A DNA stretch of 64,000 bases from Rheinheimera mangrovi (GTDB lineage: Bacteria; Pseudomonadota; Gammaproteobacteria; Enterobacterales; Alteromonadaceae). Below the pieces are notes generated by a model, which searched no databases, had not been told where the DNA came from, and worked only from the letters and a program-made list of their open reading frames with translations. The stretch is from assembly GCF_003990335.1 (NCBI RefSeq), contig NZ_CP034683.1:4447501-4511500 (forward strand), read 5' to 3'. A program made the position numbers and the translations under genes. Positions 1-7,429 of the stretch are shown here, one piece after another. Positions within the stretch are counted from its first letter, which is position 1; each line of letters opens with the position of its first letter.

Positions 1-585
1 ACCGACGCAAGCAAACAGCGTCATGGTGTTTTCAAAACCTACAGCTTTATCGCCATCGCCCAGAATCAGTACCAGCGGTAACAACAAAGCCTGAATAATA
101 AATTGCGCCACCATCACAGCAACAAAACGGTAGGCAGACAAGCTGTTCCGGTCAGCCATATTGCCGGTCAGCACACCACTTAAAGCTGAATACGGCAGGT
201 TATTGGCTGAATACACCAGCACCAGCACTACATAAGTAATAAAAGCGTAGGCAATTTTGCCTTCCGGACTGAAATCCGGTGTGCTGAAGGCTAACAGCGC
301 AATGATGCCAAAAGGGATAGAGGTCCAGAGGATCCAGGGCCTGAACTTACCCCAGCGGGTTTGAGTGCGGTCGGCAATAATGCCCATAATGGGGTTAAAA
401 CAGGCGCCTATTAAACCGCCTATGAAGATAATAGTAGCTGCGGCGCCTGGAGGGATCTGGTAAACATCTGTGTAGAAAAAAGCCAAAAAGGTCATCAGGG
501 TTTGGAAAATCAAATTGGCCGCCAAATCCCCGAGGCTATAACCGATTTTCTCGGTGACCGATAATTTTTGTACTTCTGTTTGCAT
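1..585 (-). CDS. GPH-family (MelB/YicJ-like) sugar:cation symporter, C-terminus outside window
   Basis: Inner-membrane symporter of the glycoside-pentoside-hexuronide:cation family, probably importing xylose, xylosides or short xylo-oligosaccharides. The first 195 residues are visible, starting MQTEVQKLSVTEKIGYSLGD. The family N-terminus is present (Y-S-x-GD-x-A-x-N), followed by FxYTDVYQ, the loop GIIADRTQTRWGKFRPW typical of the first cytoplasmic loop, and NLPYSALSG. Several hydrophobic helices follow. The gene runs off the left edge in frame. It is divergent from a second sugar transporter across 263 bp and sits beside xylan genes, which supports a pentose substrate; the exact sugar is inferred from context only. 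Family is clear. Confidence 0.88.
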   Translation of the reverse strand, partial: MQTEVQKLSVTEKIGYSLGDLAANLIFQTLMTFLAFFYTDVYQIPPGAAATIIFIGGLIGACFNPIMGIIADRTQTRWGKFRPWILWTSIPFGIIALLAFSTPDFSPEGKIAYAFITYVVLVLVYSANNLPYSALSGVLTGNMADRNSLSAYRFVAVMVAQFIIQALLLPLVLILGDGDKAVGFENTMTLFACVG

Positions 586-603
586 ATCAATTCGCCTGTT
601 GCG

Positions 604-622
604 GGCTTGCTTTAAGCAAGCC
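604..622. other. Perfect hairpin followed by T-rich tract in divergent promoter
   Basis: An 8-bp perfect stem (GGCTTGCT/AGCAAGCC) with a 3-nt loop is followed on the + strand by a T-rich run. It has the look of an intrinsic terminator read rightward, yet no gene ends just left of it; on the other strand it lies in the leader of the symporter gene. It may be an attenuator, a terminator of an unseen transcript, or an operator. Confidence 0.5.
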
Positions 623-748
623 GTTATTTTTATGTTTTTCTATTGCTTGCACTGCTGGATGAGCTGGCAGCAAGCTATTGCTACTGATTTTTTTCTGACC
701 TTAACATACATCGACAGTGGCCAAAGCGGACTAACGGAATGTACTGAA

Positions 749-762
749 AGAATTATGATTTT
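749..762 (+). promoter_or_regulatory. Candidate XylR site upstream of sugar porter
   Basis: The segment contains GAATTATGATTT, a 12-mer found again at 8972-8983 in the xylB/xylR divergent region, with a near match (AATTATGTTTTTTC) upstream of xylA at 7264. It lies about 90 bp upstream of the sugar porter start. AT-rich activator sites of this kind fit an AraC-type activator such as XylR; the assignment is inferred from co-occurrence only. Confidence 0.4.
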
Positions 763-848
763 TAACAAGCTGGCTGTATTTCCGTCAAACAGAACTTATG
801 CTCAGGCAATGCGCTAAGTCTCTGCGCTAACTGAAAGGAGTAATTATT

Positions 849-2264
849 TTGCAGCACAGCAACGAGCTAGCCGTTTCAAAAGACAACAAGGTCTTTATTT
901 TGTTTATCAGCTTAGTCGCCACTATAGGCGGCTTTTTATTTGGTTTTGACAGCGGTGTGATCAACGGCACTGTCGACGGCCTGCAACAAGCCTTTAATTC
1001 AGAGAGTGTTGGTACTGGCTTTAATGTCGCCAGCATGCTGTTGGGCTGTGCCGTAGGTGCATTTTTTGCCGGGCGACTGGCCGATATCAGCGGTCGTAAA
1101 ACTATTTTACTGATCTCCGCCGTACTTTTTATCGTCAGCGCCTGGGGTTCTGGTGTAGCAGAAGGTTCATTTGAGTTTGTTATCTACCGTATTTTAGGTG
1201 GCTTAGCTGTAGGTGCAGCCTCTGTGATTACGCCAGCTTATATTTGTGAAGTAGCTCCGGCCCGTTACCGCGGCATGCTCACCACTTTGCAGCAAATCGC
1301 CATCATCTTTGGTTTGTTTATGGCTTTTGTCAGCAATTACCTGCTGGCCGAATATGCCGGAGCTTCGACTGCTGTGTTGTGGTTTGAATTTGCAGCCTGG
1401 CGCTGGATGTTCTGGATGGAACTTCTGCCCGCTGTATTGTTTTTATTAATGCTGTTTTTTATTCCTGAAAGCCCACGTTTTCTGGTGTTAAAAGGCAGCA
1501 ACGATGCAGCAGCTGCAGTACTGACCCGCTTGTATGGCAGCGATGCCGCGACCCGCAAACTCGCTGAAATTCAACAATCACTGACGGCTGACCATCAACC
1601 CCGATTAACTGATTTATTGAGCAGCCAAACCGGCAAAGTGCGCAAAATTGTTTGGATAGGTATTGGCCTCGCCAGCTTCCAACAATTGGTGGGCATTAAC
1701 GTGGTGTTTTATTACGGCGCTGTGCTTTGGCAAGCCGTTGGCTTTTCTGAATCTGACGCTTTACTGATCAACGTCATTAGCGGCGGTTTAAGTATTGCGG
1801 CTTGTGTTATTACCCTGCTGATTATCGACAAAGTGGGTCGTAAACCTCTGCTGCAATGGGGTTCAGTGGGCATGGCTTTGACACTTGGCCTGATGGTGCT
1901 TTGTTTTGCTAATGCTGGCCAGGACGAAAGTGGCAATCTGCTGTTAGGTGACTGGGGCCAGGTCGCCTTAATCAGTGCAAACGCTTATGTGTTCTTTTTT
2001 AACCTGTCCTGGGGCCCTGTGATGTGGGTGATGCTGGGTGAAATGTTCCCGAACCAAATTCGTGGTTTAGGCCTGGCCGTTAGTGGTCTGGCACAGTGGA
2101 GCTGTAACTTCCTGATCACTATGACATTCCCTTTGCTGCTGGGCGGTATTGGTCTGGCCGGAACTTACGGTCTTTATACGCTGGGTGCAGCGCTATCTAT
2201 CCTCTTTGTGATCATGATGGTGCATGAGACTAAGGGTACTGAATTGGAAGATATGCAAGGTTAA
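849..2264 (+). CDS. Sugar porter MFS transporter (XylE-like sugar:H+ symporter)
   Basis: Twelve-helix major facilitator of the sugar porter family, likely a xylose (or other pentose/hexose):proton symporter of the inner membrane. Family marks are visible: GFLFGFDSGVINGT in helix 1, GRLADISGRK in loop 2-3, PAYICEVAPARYRG after helix 4, PESPRFLV at the end of helix 6, QQLVGINVVFYYG in helix 7, KVGRKPLL in loop 8-9 and WGPVMWVMLGEMFPNQIRG in helix 10. At 471 aa it is full length. The start is TTG, preceded by GAAAGGAG ending 8 nt upstream; no ATG lies near, so TTG is probably real. It stands with xylan genes, so xylose is the likely substrate, but glucose or arabinose cannot be excluded. Confidence 0.9.
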   Translation: MQHSNELAVSKDNKVFILFISLVATIGGFLFGFDSGVINGTVDGLQQAFNSESVGTGFNVASMLLGCAVGAFFAGRLADISGRKTILLISAVLFIVSAWGSGVAEGSFEFVIYRILGGLAVGAASVITPAYICEVAPARYRGMLTTLQQIAIIFGLFMAFVSNYLLAEYAGASTAVLWFEFAAWRWMFWMELLPAVLFLLMLFFIPESPRFLVLKGSNDAAAAVLTRLYGSDAATRKLAEIQQSLTADHQPRLTDLLSSQTGKVRKIVWIGIGLASFQQLVGINVVFYYGAVLWQAVGFSESDALLINVISGGLSIAACVITLLIIDKVGRKPLLQWGSVGMALTLGLMVLCFANAGQDESGNLLLGDWGQVALISANAYVFFFNLSWGPVMWVMLGEMFPNQIRGLGLAVSGLAQWSCNFLITMTFPLLLGGIGLAGTYGLYTLGAALSILFVIMMVHETKGTELEDMQG

Positions 2265-2300
2265 ACCCTTTCCGGCATTTGATTTGAATGTGAGGCGGGC

Positions 2301-2427
2301 GGGTGTAGGGGCTGGGCTTGCCCCAGCCCGTCTATCTATACCGCGCTGTTGTTTTATAGGGCGTGTTCAATACCTTTAGGCATCAGATTTGAACACGAGG
2401 CGGGCGGGTACAAGACCCGCCCCTACG
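2301..2427. repeat. REP-like palindrome pair (inverted)
   Basis: Two GC-rich hairpins about 90 bp apart: stem GGGCTGGG/CCCAGCCC (2309-2329) in one orientation and GGGCGGGT-ACAAG-ACCCGCCC (2402-2422) with the CCTAC tail in the other. Both are preceded by a similar left arm (GATTTGAA then GAGGCGGGCGGGT). They fill the gap between the sugar porter and the epimerase and may also act as terminators or mRNA stabilisers. Same family as other hairpin pairs in the window. Confidence 0.8.
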
Positions 2428-2453
2428 GTGGTATTAAAGAAGAGAGCGAGTTT

Positions 2454-3386
2454 ATGAACGTCTTTCATTTGACCAATAAAGCGGGTGACCAGTTGTCCAT
2501 ATTGGAGCGTGGTGCGGCTATGCAGCGCTGGACTACGGCTGTAGGTAATAGCAAACGTGAACTGATCTTAAGTTACGCTGAGCCGGAGGCTTATACTCAG
2601 GACCGCTTTTATCTTGGAGCTTTAGTTGGACCTTACGCCAACCGTATTGGTAAAGGCCGCTTGCTGATTGGTCAGCAGTTTTATCAGCTGGAACAAAATG
2701 AAGGACCAAACCAGTTGCATGGTGGTGATGCAGGTTTGCACCAGATGAACTGGCAAGTACTGGAGCAGCAGGAATCCAGGCTGGTGTTAGGTTGTGAAAT
2801 GGCCGATGGTCAGGGTGGTTATCCGGGGCCGGTGTATTTTCGCGTCACCTATCAATTGTCTGAACAAAGCGCTTTGGATGTAGAACTGGAAGCCAGCAGC
2901 AATGTCACTACGCTGGTGGGGCCCACTTTGCATCCGTATTTTAATCTGGCGCCGGACCAAGCCCCGATCGACGAGCACAAGCTTTGCCTGCATGCCGCCC
3001 ATTACACCAGTGTGGACGCGCATTGCATTCCAACAGGTGAGCTGCCAAAGGTGCAGGGCAGCCCGCTGGACTTCAGCACAGCCAAGCCACTGTCCGGCAT
3101 CAGTATGGATTATAACTTTGTGGTGAACGGCGATTTGCATCAGGCTGCTGCTGAACTGATCAGTCCGGATGGCTTAGTGCGCCTGCGTGTGTATTCCGAC
3201 TACCCCGGCCTGCAGGTGTACACAGGAGAACACTTAAAAGGGCCATTCAAAGCGCGCCAGGGGATTTGCCTTGAACCGCAGTTTTTCCCCGACTCGCCGA
3301 ACCAAAAAGGTTTTCCGTTTCACTTTACCCGCCCCGGCCAGCCTTTTAAGGCGCATATTCGCTATCAATTGGATAAGGCGGGATAA
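2454..3386 (+). CDS. Aldose 1-epimerase (mutarotase)
   Basis: Cytoplasmic or periplasmic aldose 1-epimerase, interconverting alpha and beta anomers of aldoses such as xylose so that the isomerase or transporter is supplied. No signal peptide is evident, so cytoplasmic is more likely. The family motifs are present: GPYANRIGKGR (about 59-69), NQLHGG with His89, the catalytic base region GPTLHPYFNLAP with His160, and the catalytic acid in ICLEPQFFPDSPN (Glu274). Length of 310 aa is typical. I chose the ATG at 2454 because AAGAAGAGAGCGAG lies just before it; the open frame extends 35 codons further left but only through the REP-like hairpin. GalM-type; substrate preference inferred from the xylan setting. 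Confidence 0.9.
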   Translation: MNVFHLTNKAGDQLSILERGAAMQRWTTAVGNSKRELILSYAEPEAYTQDRFYLGALVGPYANRIGKGRLLIGQQFYQLEQNEGPNQLHGGDAGLHQMNWQVLEQQESRLVLGCEMADGQGGYPGPVYFRVTYQLSEQSALDVELEASSNVTTLVGPTLHPYFNLAPDQAPIDEHKLCLHAAHYTSVDAHCIPTGELPKVQGSPLDFSTAKPLSGISMDYNFVVNGDLHQAAAELISPDGLVRLRVYSDYPGLQVYTGEHLKGPFKARQGICLEPQFFPDSPNQKGFPFHFTRPGQPFKAHIRYQLDKAG

Positions 3387-3432
3387 CAGCTGCAACTCAG
3401 CTTATTTTTAACCATTACTTTGGAGCTACCTG

Positions 3433-4572
3433 ATGAAAGCTATTCCCTTTTGCGCACTGTTGCTCAGCAGTCTGCTGACCAGCGGTCTGTATGCACAAGA
3501 GCAAAATTCCTCGTTACAGCAAGCGTACAGCAAGCATTTTATGATTGGCACGGCCTTAAGCGCCGGGCAAATACAAGGTAAAGAGCCAGGGACCTTAGAG
3601 CTGGTAAAACAACAGTTTAATGCGGTTACAGCAGAAAACGTGATGAAATGGGAAATCATTGAACCCGTGGAAGGCCAGTTCAATTTTGCCGCCGCCGACG
3701 CCATGATTGCCTACGCCGAAGCCAACAATATTAAGGTGATAGGCCATGTGCTGTTATGGCATGAACAAACGCCAGACTGGGTGTTTCTGGACGACAAAGG
3801 CCAGACCGCCTCAAAAGAGTTGGTGTTATCCAGACTGAAGAACCATATCAATGCCGTGATGGGCCGCTACAAAGGCCGTATTCATGGCTGGGATGCAGTC
3901 AATGAAGCCTTAAATGAAGACGGTACCTTGCGCCAATCCAAATGGTACAAAGCCCTAGGCGAAGACTATATAGCCACAGTGTTTGAACTGGCACATCAGG
4001 CTGACCCTAAGGCCCAGTTGTATTACAACGACTTCAATTTATTTAAACCAGAAAAACGCGGCGGTGTATTAAAGCTGGTGGCGGCTTTAAAAGCGAAAAA
4101 TGTGCCTATCTACGGCATAGGTGAACAAGGCCATTACAGCCTGGATTACCCAAAACTGCAGGACGTGGAAGACTCTATTGTGGCCTTTAAAAACACCGGC
4201 CTGAAAGTAGTGATAACCGAGCTGGATATCTCAGCGCTGCCTTTCCCTGAGCCAGAAAAAATTGGCGCTGATATCTCACTTAATATGAAGTTAAAACAAG
4301 AGTTTAACCCTTACGCTGATGGCTTACCCAAAGCAGTTAGCGATCAACTGACGCAAAAATACCTGCACTTGTTTGAGTTATTTTTACGCCACAGCGACGC
4401 CGTTGAACGTGTAACCTTATGGGGCGTCAACGACAACCAAACCTGGCGCAACAACTGGCCAATGAAAGGCAGAACAGACTACCCCTTGCTCTTTGACCGG
4501 AAAAACCAGCCAAAAGAAGTGGTACAGCAGTTGATTCAACTTGCGCAAAGCGCTGACAAGACCAAGAAATAA
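3433..4572 (+). CDS. GH10 endo-beta-1,4-xylanase, secreted
   Basis: Hydrolyses internal beta-1,4 links of xylan by the retaining mechanism. A Sec signal peptide (MKAIPFCALLLSSLLTSGLYA, about 1-21) is followed directly by one GH10 barrel; no carbohydrate-binding module is present, so at 379 aa it is the compact single-domain form. The acid/base is Glu158 in WDAVNEAL and the nucleophile is Glu263 in ITELDIS. Other family segments are NAVTAENVMKWE, GHVLLWHEQTPDW, YYNDFN and GIGEQGHY. It starts 46 nt after the epimerase, preceded by TGGAGCTACCTG, so the two may be co-transcribed. Single-domain GH10 enzymes of this size from Gram-negatives are often periplasmic, acting on imported oligosaccharides; export beyond the periplasm cannot be judged. 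Confidence 0.95.
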   Translation: MKAIPFCALLLSSLLTSGLYAQEQNSSLQQAYSKHFMIGTALSAGQIQGKEPGTLELVKQQFNAVTAENVMKWEIIEPVEGQFNFAAADAMIAYAEANNIKVIGHVLLWHEQTPDWVFLDDKGQTASKELVLSRLKNHINAVMGRYKGRIHGWDAVNEALNEDGTLRQSKWYKALGEDYIATVFELAHQADPKAQLYYNDFNLFKPEKRGGVLKLVAALKAKNVPIYGIGEQGHYSLDYPKLQDVEDSIVAFKNTGLKVVITELDISALPFPEPEKIGADISLNMKLKQEFNPYADGLPKAVSDQLTQKYLHLFELFLRHSDAVERVTLWGVNDNQTWRNNWPMKGRTDYPLLFDRKNQPKEVVQQLIQLAQSADKTKK

Positions 4573-4655
4573 CCAAAAGCTACACTGTCTGATAAACTCA
4601 GGGGGACAAGGCAAGACTTGCCCCCTTTGGTTCGTGTTATACGGAATGAGAGTTT

Positions 4656-5393
4656 ATGCGCAAGTGTGTAATCGATCCTAAATTTGAAGAGTTTCGAGAA
4701 AGTTTGGCAAATCTTCATCATCTTAAACAGGTTGTTAGTCAAGCGTTTAGAAGAGAGTTTGAATCACTAGAAAGGTTAAATGATTTAAGTAGTCCTGGAG
4801 AAATTGTAAGCCTAGATGCATTTATTTTTGATAATCCCTTTACAGGTCAGTCGGAAAAATATGCTTTTAGAAAATCATCTGTTGATGATCTAAAGCAGTT
4901 AACGTATTGGCATAAAAACAGCCAGTATTGCTGGCTTCTTATGAGTGCTTACGAAAAGTTCGAGACCTTCCTGAAGTTTTCTTATTCGGAATCGACCGGT
5001 AAATCACCACCCAGAGATTTGAATACTATGCTGTGCTATTTTTCAAATACATTTGATGGCATAAAAATCAGAGAGACAAAAAATCATTTTAAAATTGACC
5101 TGCGTTTTACAATCCATTTAGTAGAAAAAATGAGACACTCCATAGTACACGATCAAGGTGTACTGCACAGTCTTGAGATTTTTACCGGAAAAATATGCAA
5201 AGATTCTGGAATAAACGGGAATAAACGTCTTTACGAAGAATTCGTCTCGCAGTTCGTGTCCAATAATAAAGTATTCATTTTAGAGGTTCGTACAAATAAC
5301 CATCCCGTCATTAAAAGCTATCACGATCCATATAGGCTCTTAGTTAGCTACCTTATTGCATATGCTTCTTTGATTAAGGATGCAGCTTGGTAG
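4656..5393 (+). CDS. HEPN-like orphan protein, AT-rich
   Basis: Not recognised as a named family. The 245-aa product is charged and helical-looking, with no signal peptide or membrane segment. Residues 157-168 read EKMRHSIVHDQG, giving R160-x4-H165 inside a predicted helix, the RX4-6H pattern of HEPN RNases; the RHxxVH form is common in HEPN-type proteins beside mobile or defence genes. The coding DNA is visibly more AT-rich than its neighbours and uses rarer codons, a sign of horizontal acquisition. It sits alone between the xylanase and the xylA terminator region, with the start ATG at 4656 about 20 nt after TACGGAATGAGAG. No partner nucleotidyltransferase (MNT) or second toxin gene is next to it. 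Function not established. Confidence 0.6.
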   Translation: MRKCVIDPKFEEFRESLANLHHLKQVVSQAFRREFESLERLNDLSSPGEIVSLDAFIFDNPFTGQSEKYAFRKSSVDDLKQLTYWHKNSQYCWLLMSAYEKFETFLKFSYSESTGKSPPRDLNTMLCYFSNTFDGIKIRETKNHFKIDLRFTIHLVEKMRHSIVHDQGVLHSLEIFTGKICKDSGINGNKRLYEEFVSQFVSNNKVFILEVRTNNHPVIKSYHDPYRLLVSYLIAYASLIKDAAW

Positions 5394-5879
5394 TTATAAA
5401 TAACATCGGCAGAGTCAGATCTTGCGGTATGTATCATTTCCGGTTTTTGCTCTTTGCGACCCATCATTCAACTACTGGCACCAAATCCCCATTGGGGCGC
5501 GAGCCGGACAAAATTGGGTGGCCAAGGTTTTAAGGCTGGGAGTGTTTGAGTGAGGAGTGGTAGCGACGAGCGAGTTGCCCAGCCGCCTTGGACGCGCGAT
5601 TTTGGGCCGGGTTTTATACTCACTTCGTTCGTACCCCTTCGGGGCCAGCTAAAGCTGTTCAACGCAAGCGTTGTCGCTGCGACCTGGGGTCGCCTTTTCT
5701 TTGGATACTTTCTTTTGGCGAAGCAAAAGAAAGTATCTCGCCAGCGGCGAAACGCTTTTAACGGAATGTCAGCAGATAGAAGGTCAAGCAGTGATGAAGA
5801 AGAAAATAGGGCGCAGTAGCTTCTCTGCGCCCGGATAAAATACCCGGGCAAGCCGGGCAACGACAGGGTTCGGGTTCCC
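5394..5879. other. Gene-free structured intergenic segment
   Basis: No convincing gene. It holds nested inverted repeats: CCAAGG at 5522-5527 pairs with 5586-5591 and GGCTGGG at 5534-5540 with 5578-5584, forming one long imperfect stem-loop. A perfect 14-bp inverted repeat (GATACTTTCTTTTG, 5704-5717 with 5724-5737, 6-nt loop) follows, then GGGCGCAG/CTGCGCCC at 5809-5832 and CCCGGGC/GCCGGGC near 5842-5857. Short open frames on both strands cross these repeats and have repeat-driven composition. It may be a repeated noncoding element or a decayed insertion. Confidence 0.6.
5809..5832 (-). terminator. Probable intrinsic terminator of xylA
   Basis: Read leftward, an 8-bp stem (GGGCGCAG/CTGCGCCC, 8-nt loop) begins about 47 nt after the xylA stop and is followed by TATTTTCTTCTTC. 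The position and T-rich tail fit a Rho-independent terminator. Confidence 0.6.
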
Positions 5880-7199
5880 TTATCTGAACAACACCAGATT
5901 CACTTGGTTTTCCAGCAGCTCCTGACGGCCGCTGACGGCTTTCGGGCTTAACTGTTCACGTTCGACCATAGCGGCCAAAGATTGCAGAGAGTGGCCACCT
6001 GTTTGGATAGCTCCACCTAATTCGCCTTTCCAGCCGGCATAACGCTCTGCAACTGCTTTACCTAAAAAGTCTTTTTCAACCAGCACTGCTGCACGTTTCA
6101 GTGCCATAGCCAGGTGATCCATACCACCTATATGCCCATGGAACATATCGACGCGATCCATACTCTGACGGCGTAATTTAGCGTCAAAGTTAAAGCCTCC
6201 AGTGGTGAAGCCACCAGCTTTCAAAATTTCGTACATCACCAGGCTCAGCTCTTCTACGCTGTTCGGGAACTGGTCAGTATCCCAGCCGTTTTGTGCATCA
6301 CCACGGTTCGCGTCGATGCTGCCAAAAATGCCAAGCGAAATCGCAGTGGCCACTTCATGATGGAACGAATGACCAGCCAAGGTGGCGTGGTTGGCTTCAA
6401 TATTGACGGCGAATTCTTTTTCCAAACCAAACTGCTTCAGGAAACCATACACAGTTGCAGAGTCGTAATCGTACTGGTGCTTGGTTGGTTCCTGTGGTTT
6501 AGGTTCGATCAGTAAAGTGCCTTTAAAACCAATTTTATGCTTATGCTCAACCACCATTTGCATAAAGCGGCCCAGTTGCTCACGCTCCTGACGCAGGTCA
6601 GTGTTCAGCAGAGTTTCGTAGCCTTCACGACCGCCCCACAATACGTAGTTTTCACCACCTAAACGCTGGGTTGCGTTCATCGCATGGAAAACTTGGGTTG
6701 CGCCGTAGCTGAAGATTTCCGGGTTCGGATTAGTGGCAGCACCTGCAGCGTAACGTGGGTTACTGAATAAGTTGGCCGTGCCCCATAACAGTTTCACGCC
6801 TGTTTCAGCTTGCTTTTGCTCAAGCACATCCACCATAGCAGAGAAGTTATTGATGTACTCTTTAATGCTGTTGCCTTCAGGCGCAACATCGATGTCGTGG
6901 AAGCAGTAATAAGGAATGCTCAGCTTGCTGAAGAATTCAAAAGCTACATCGGCTTTAGCTTTGGCTTGCGCCATTGCGTCACCGGCTTCTAACCATGGAC
7001 GGCCAAAAGTGCCCTGACCAAATACATCCTGACCATTCCAGCAGAAGTTGTGCCAGTAACAGGCAGCCATACGCAAATGTTCTGCCATGGTTTTACCCAA
7101 AACGACTTCATTGGCGTTGTAATGTTTAAACGCTAAAGGGTTAGTACTGTCCGCACCTTCATACGCAATTTTGTTAATCTGATCGAAATACTGAGCCAT
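5880..7199 (-). CDS. xylA: Xylose isomerase
   Basis: Converts D-xylose to D-xylulose in the cytoplasm, the first intracellular step of the pathway. The 439-aa product matches the E. coli class II enzyme along its length ([15 protein letters not shown] at the start). The catalytic pair is His101 and Asp104 in [11 protein letters not shown]; the metal-binding segments [39 protein letters not shown] and NFDAKLRR are intact. The open frame extends 16 codons upstream, but I chose MAQYF at 7199 because AGGAG lies 8-9 nt before it. It is followed upstream by xylB in the same direction with a 230-bp gap containing two REP-like hairpins and a candidate XylR box, so xylA probably has its own promoter. 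Confidence 0.98.
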   Translation of the reverse strand: MAQYFDQINKIAYEGADSTNPLAFKHYNANEVVLGKTMAEHLRMAACYWHNFCWNGQDVFGQGTFGRPWLEAGDAMAQAKAKADVAFEFFSKLSIPYYCFHDIDVAPEGNSIKEYINNFSAMVDVLEQKQAETGVKLLWGTANLFSNPRYAAGAATNPNPEIFSYGATQVFHAMNATQRLGGENYVLWGGREGYETLLNTDLRQEREQLGRFMQMVVEHKHKIGFKGTLLIEPKPQEPTKHQYDYDSATVYGFLKQFGLEKEFAVNIEANHATLAGHSFHHEVATAISLGIFGSIDANRGDAQNGWDTDQFPNSVEELSLVMYEILKAGGFTTGGFNFDAKLRRQSMDRVDMFHGHIGGMDHLAMALKRAAVLVEKDFLGKAVAERYAGWKGELGGAIQTGGHSLQSLAAMVEREQLSPKAVSGRQELLENQVNLVLFR

Positions 7200-7263
7200 T
7201 TTGCTCTCCTGTGTTACATCAATTCCAATGCTGCTAATGGTGGGCATTGCAAGCCAAGTTCAC

Positions 7264-7277
7264 AATTATGTTTTTTC
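7264..7277 (+). promoter_or_regulatory. Candidate XylR site upstream of xylA
   Basis: AATTATGTTTTTTC lies about 65 bp upstream of the xylA start and resembles the boxes at 749-762 and 8972-8985. One base differs in the shared ATTATG[A/T]TTTTT core. Inferred from recurrence in promoters of the same pathway. Confidence 0.35.
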
Positions 7278-7338
7278 AAAGCCACCTTGTGCTTTTGCTT
7301 TATTGCCGTGGATTTTGCTATATCGGTTAGATACCTGA

Positions 7339-7428
7339 ACGGGCGGGGGTAAACCCCGCCCCTACAATTTATTTTTTAAAGGTATCGGTGCTCTATTGAG
7401 ACGGGCGGGGACAAGCCCCGCCCCTACC
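7339..7428. repeat. REP-like palindrome pair (direct)
   Basis: Two hairpins in the same orientation: GGGCGGGG-GTAAA-CCCCGCCC (7341-7361) and GGGCGGGG-ACAAG-CCCCGCCC (7403-7423), each ending in the CCTAC tail. They lie just after the xylB stop and before the xylA promoter, and could also stop xylB transcription. Confidence 0.8.
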
Positions 7429-7429
7429 A

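Noticed and set aside
554..817. 87-codon frame in the divergent promoter
   Set aside because: It spans the promoter and hairpin between two transporter genes, overlaps the start of the symporter and has no family features.
2349..2453. N-terminal extension of the aldose epimerase
   Set aside because: It translates through a REP-like hairpin; the ATG at 2454 has a good ribosome site and matches the family start.
5468..5860. Overlapping open frames of 130 and 89 codons on opposite strands
   Set aside because: They cross a chain of inverted repeats, have repeat-driven composition (FFxFAKQKK-type strings), no ribosome site and no family resemblance. Treated as noncoding.
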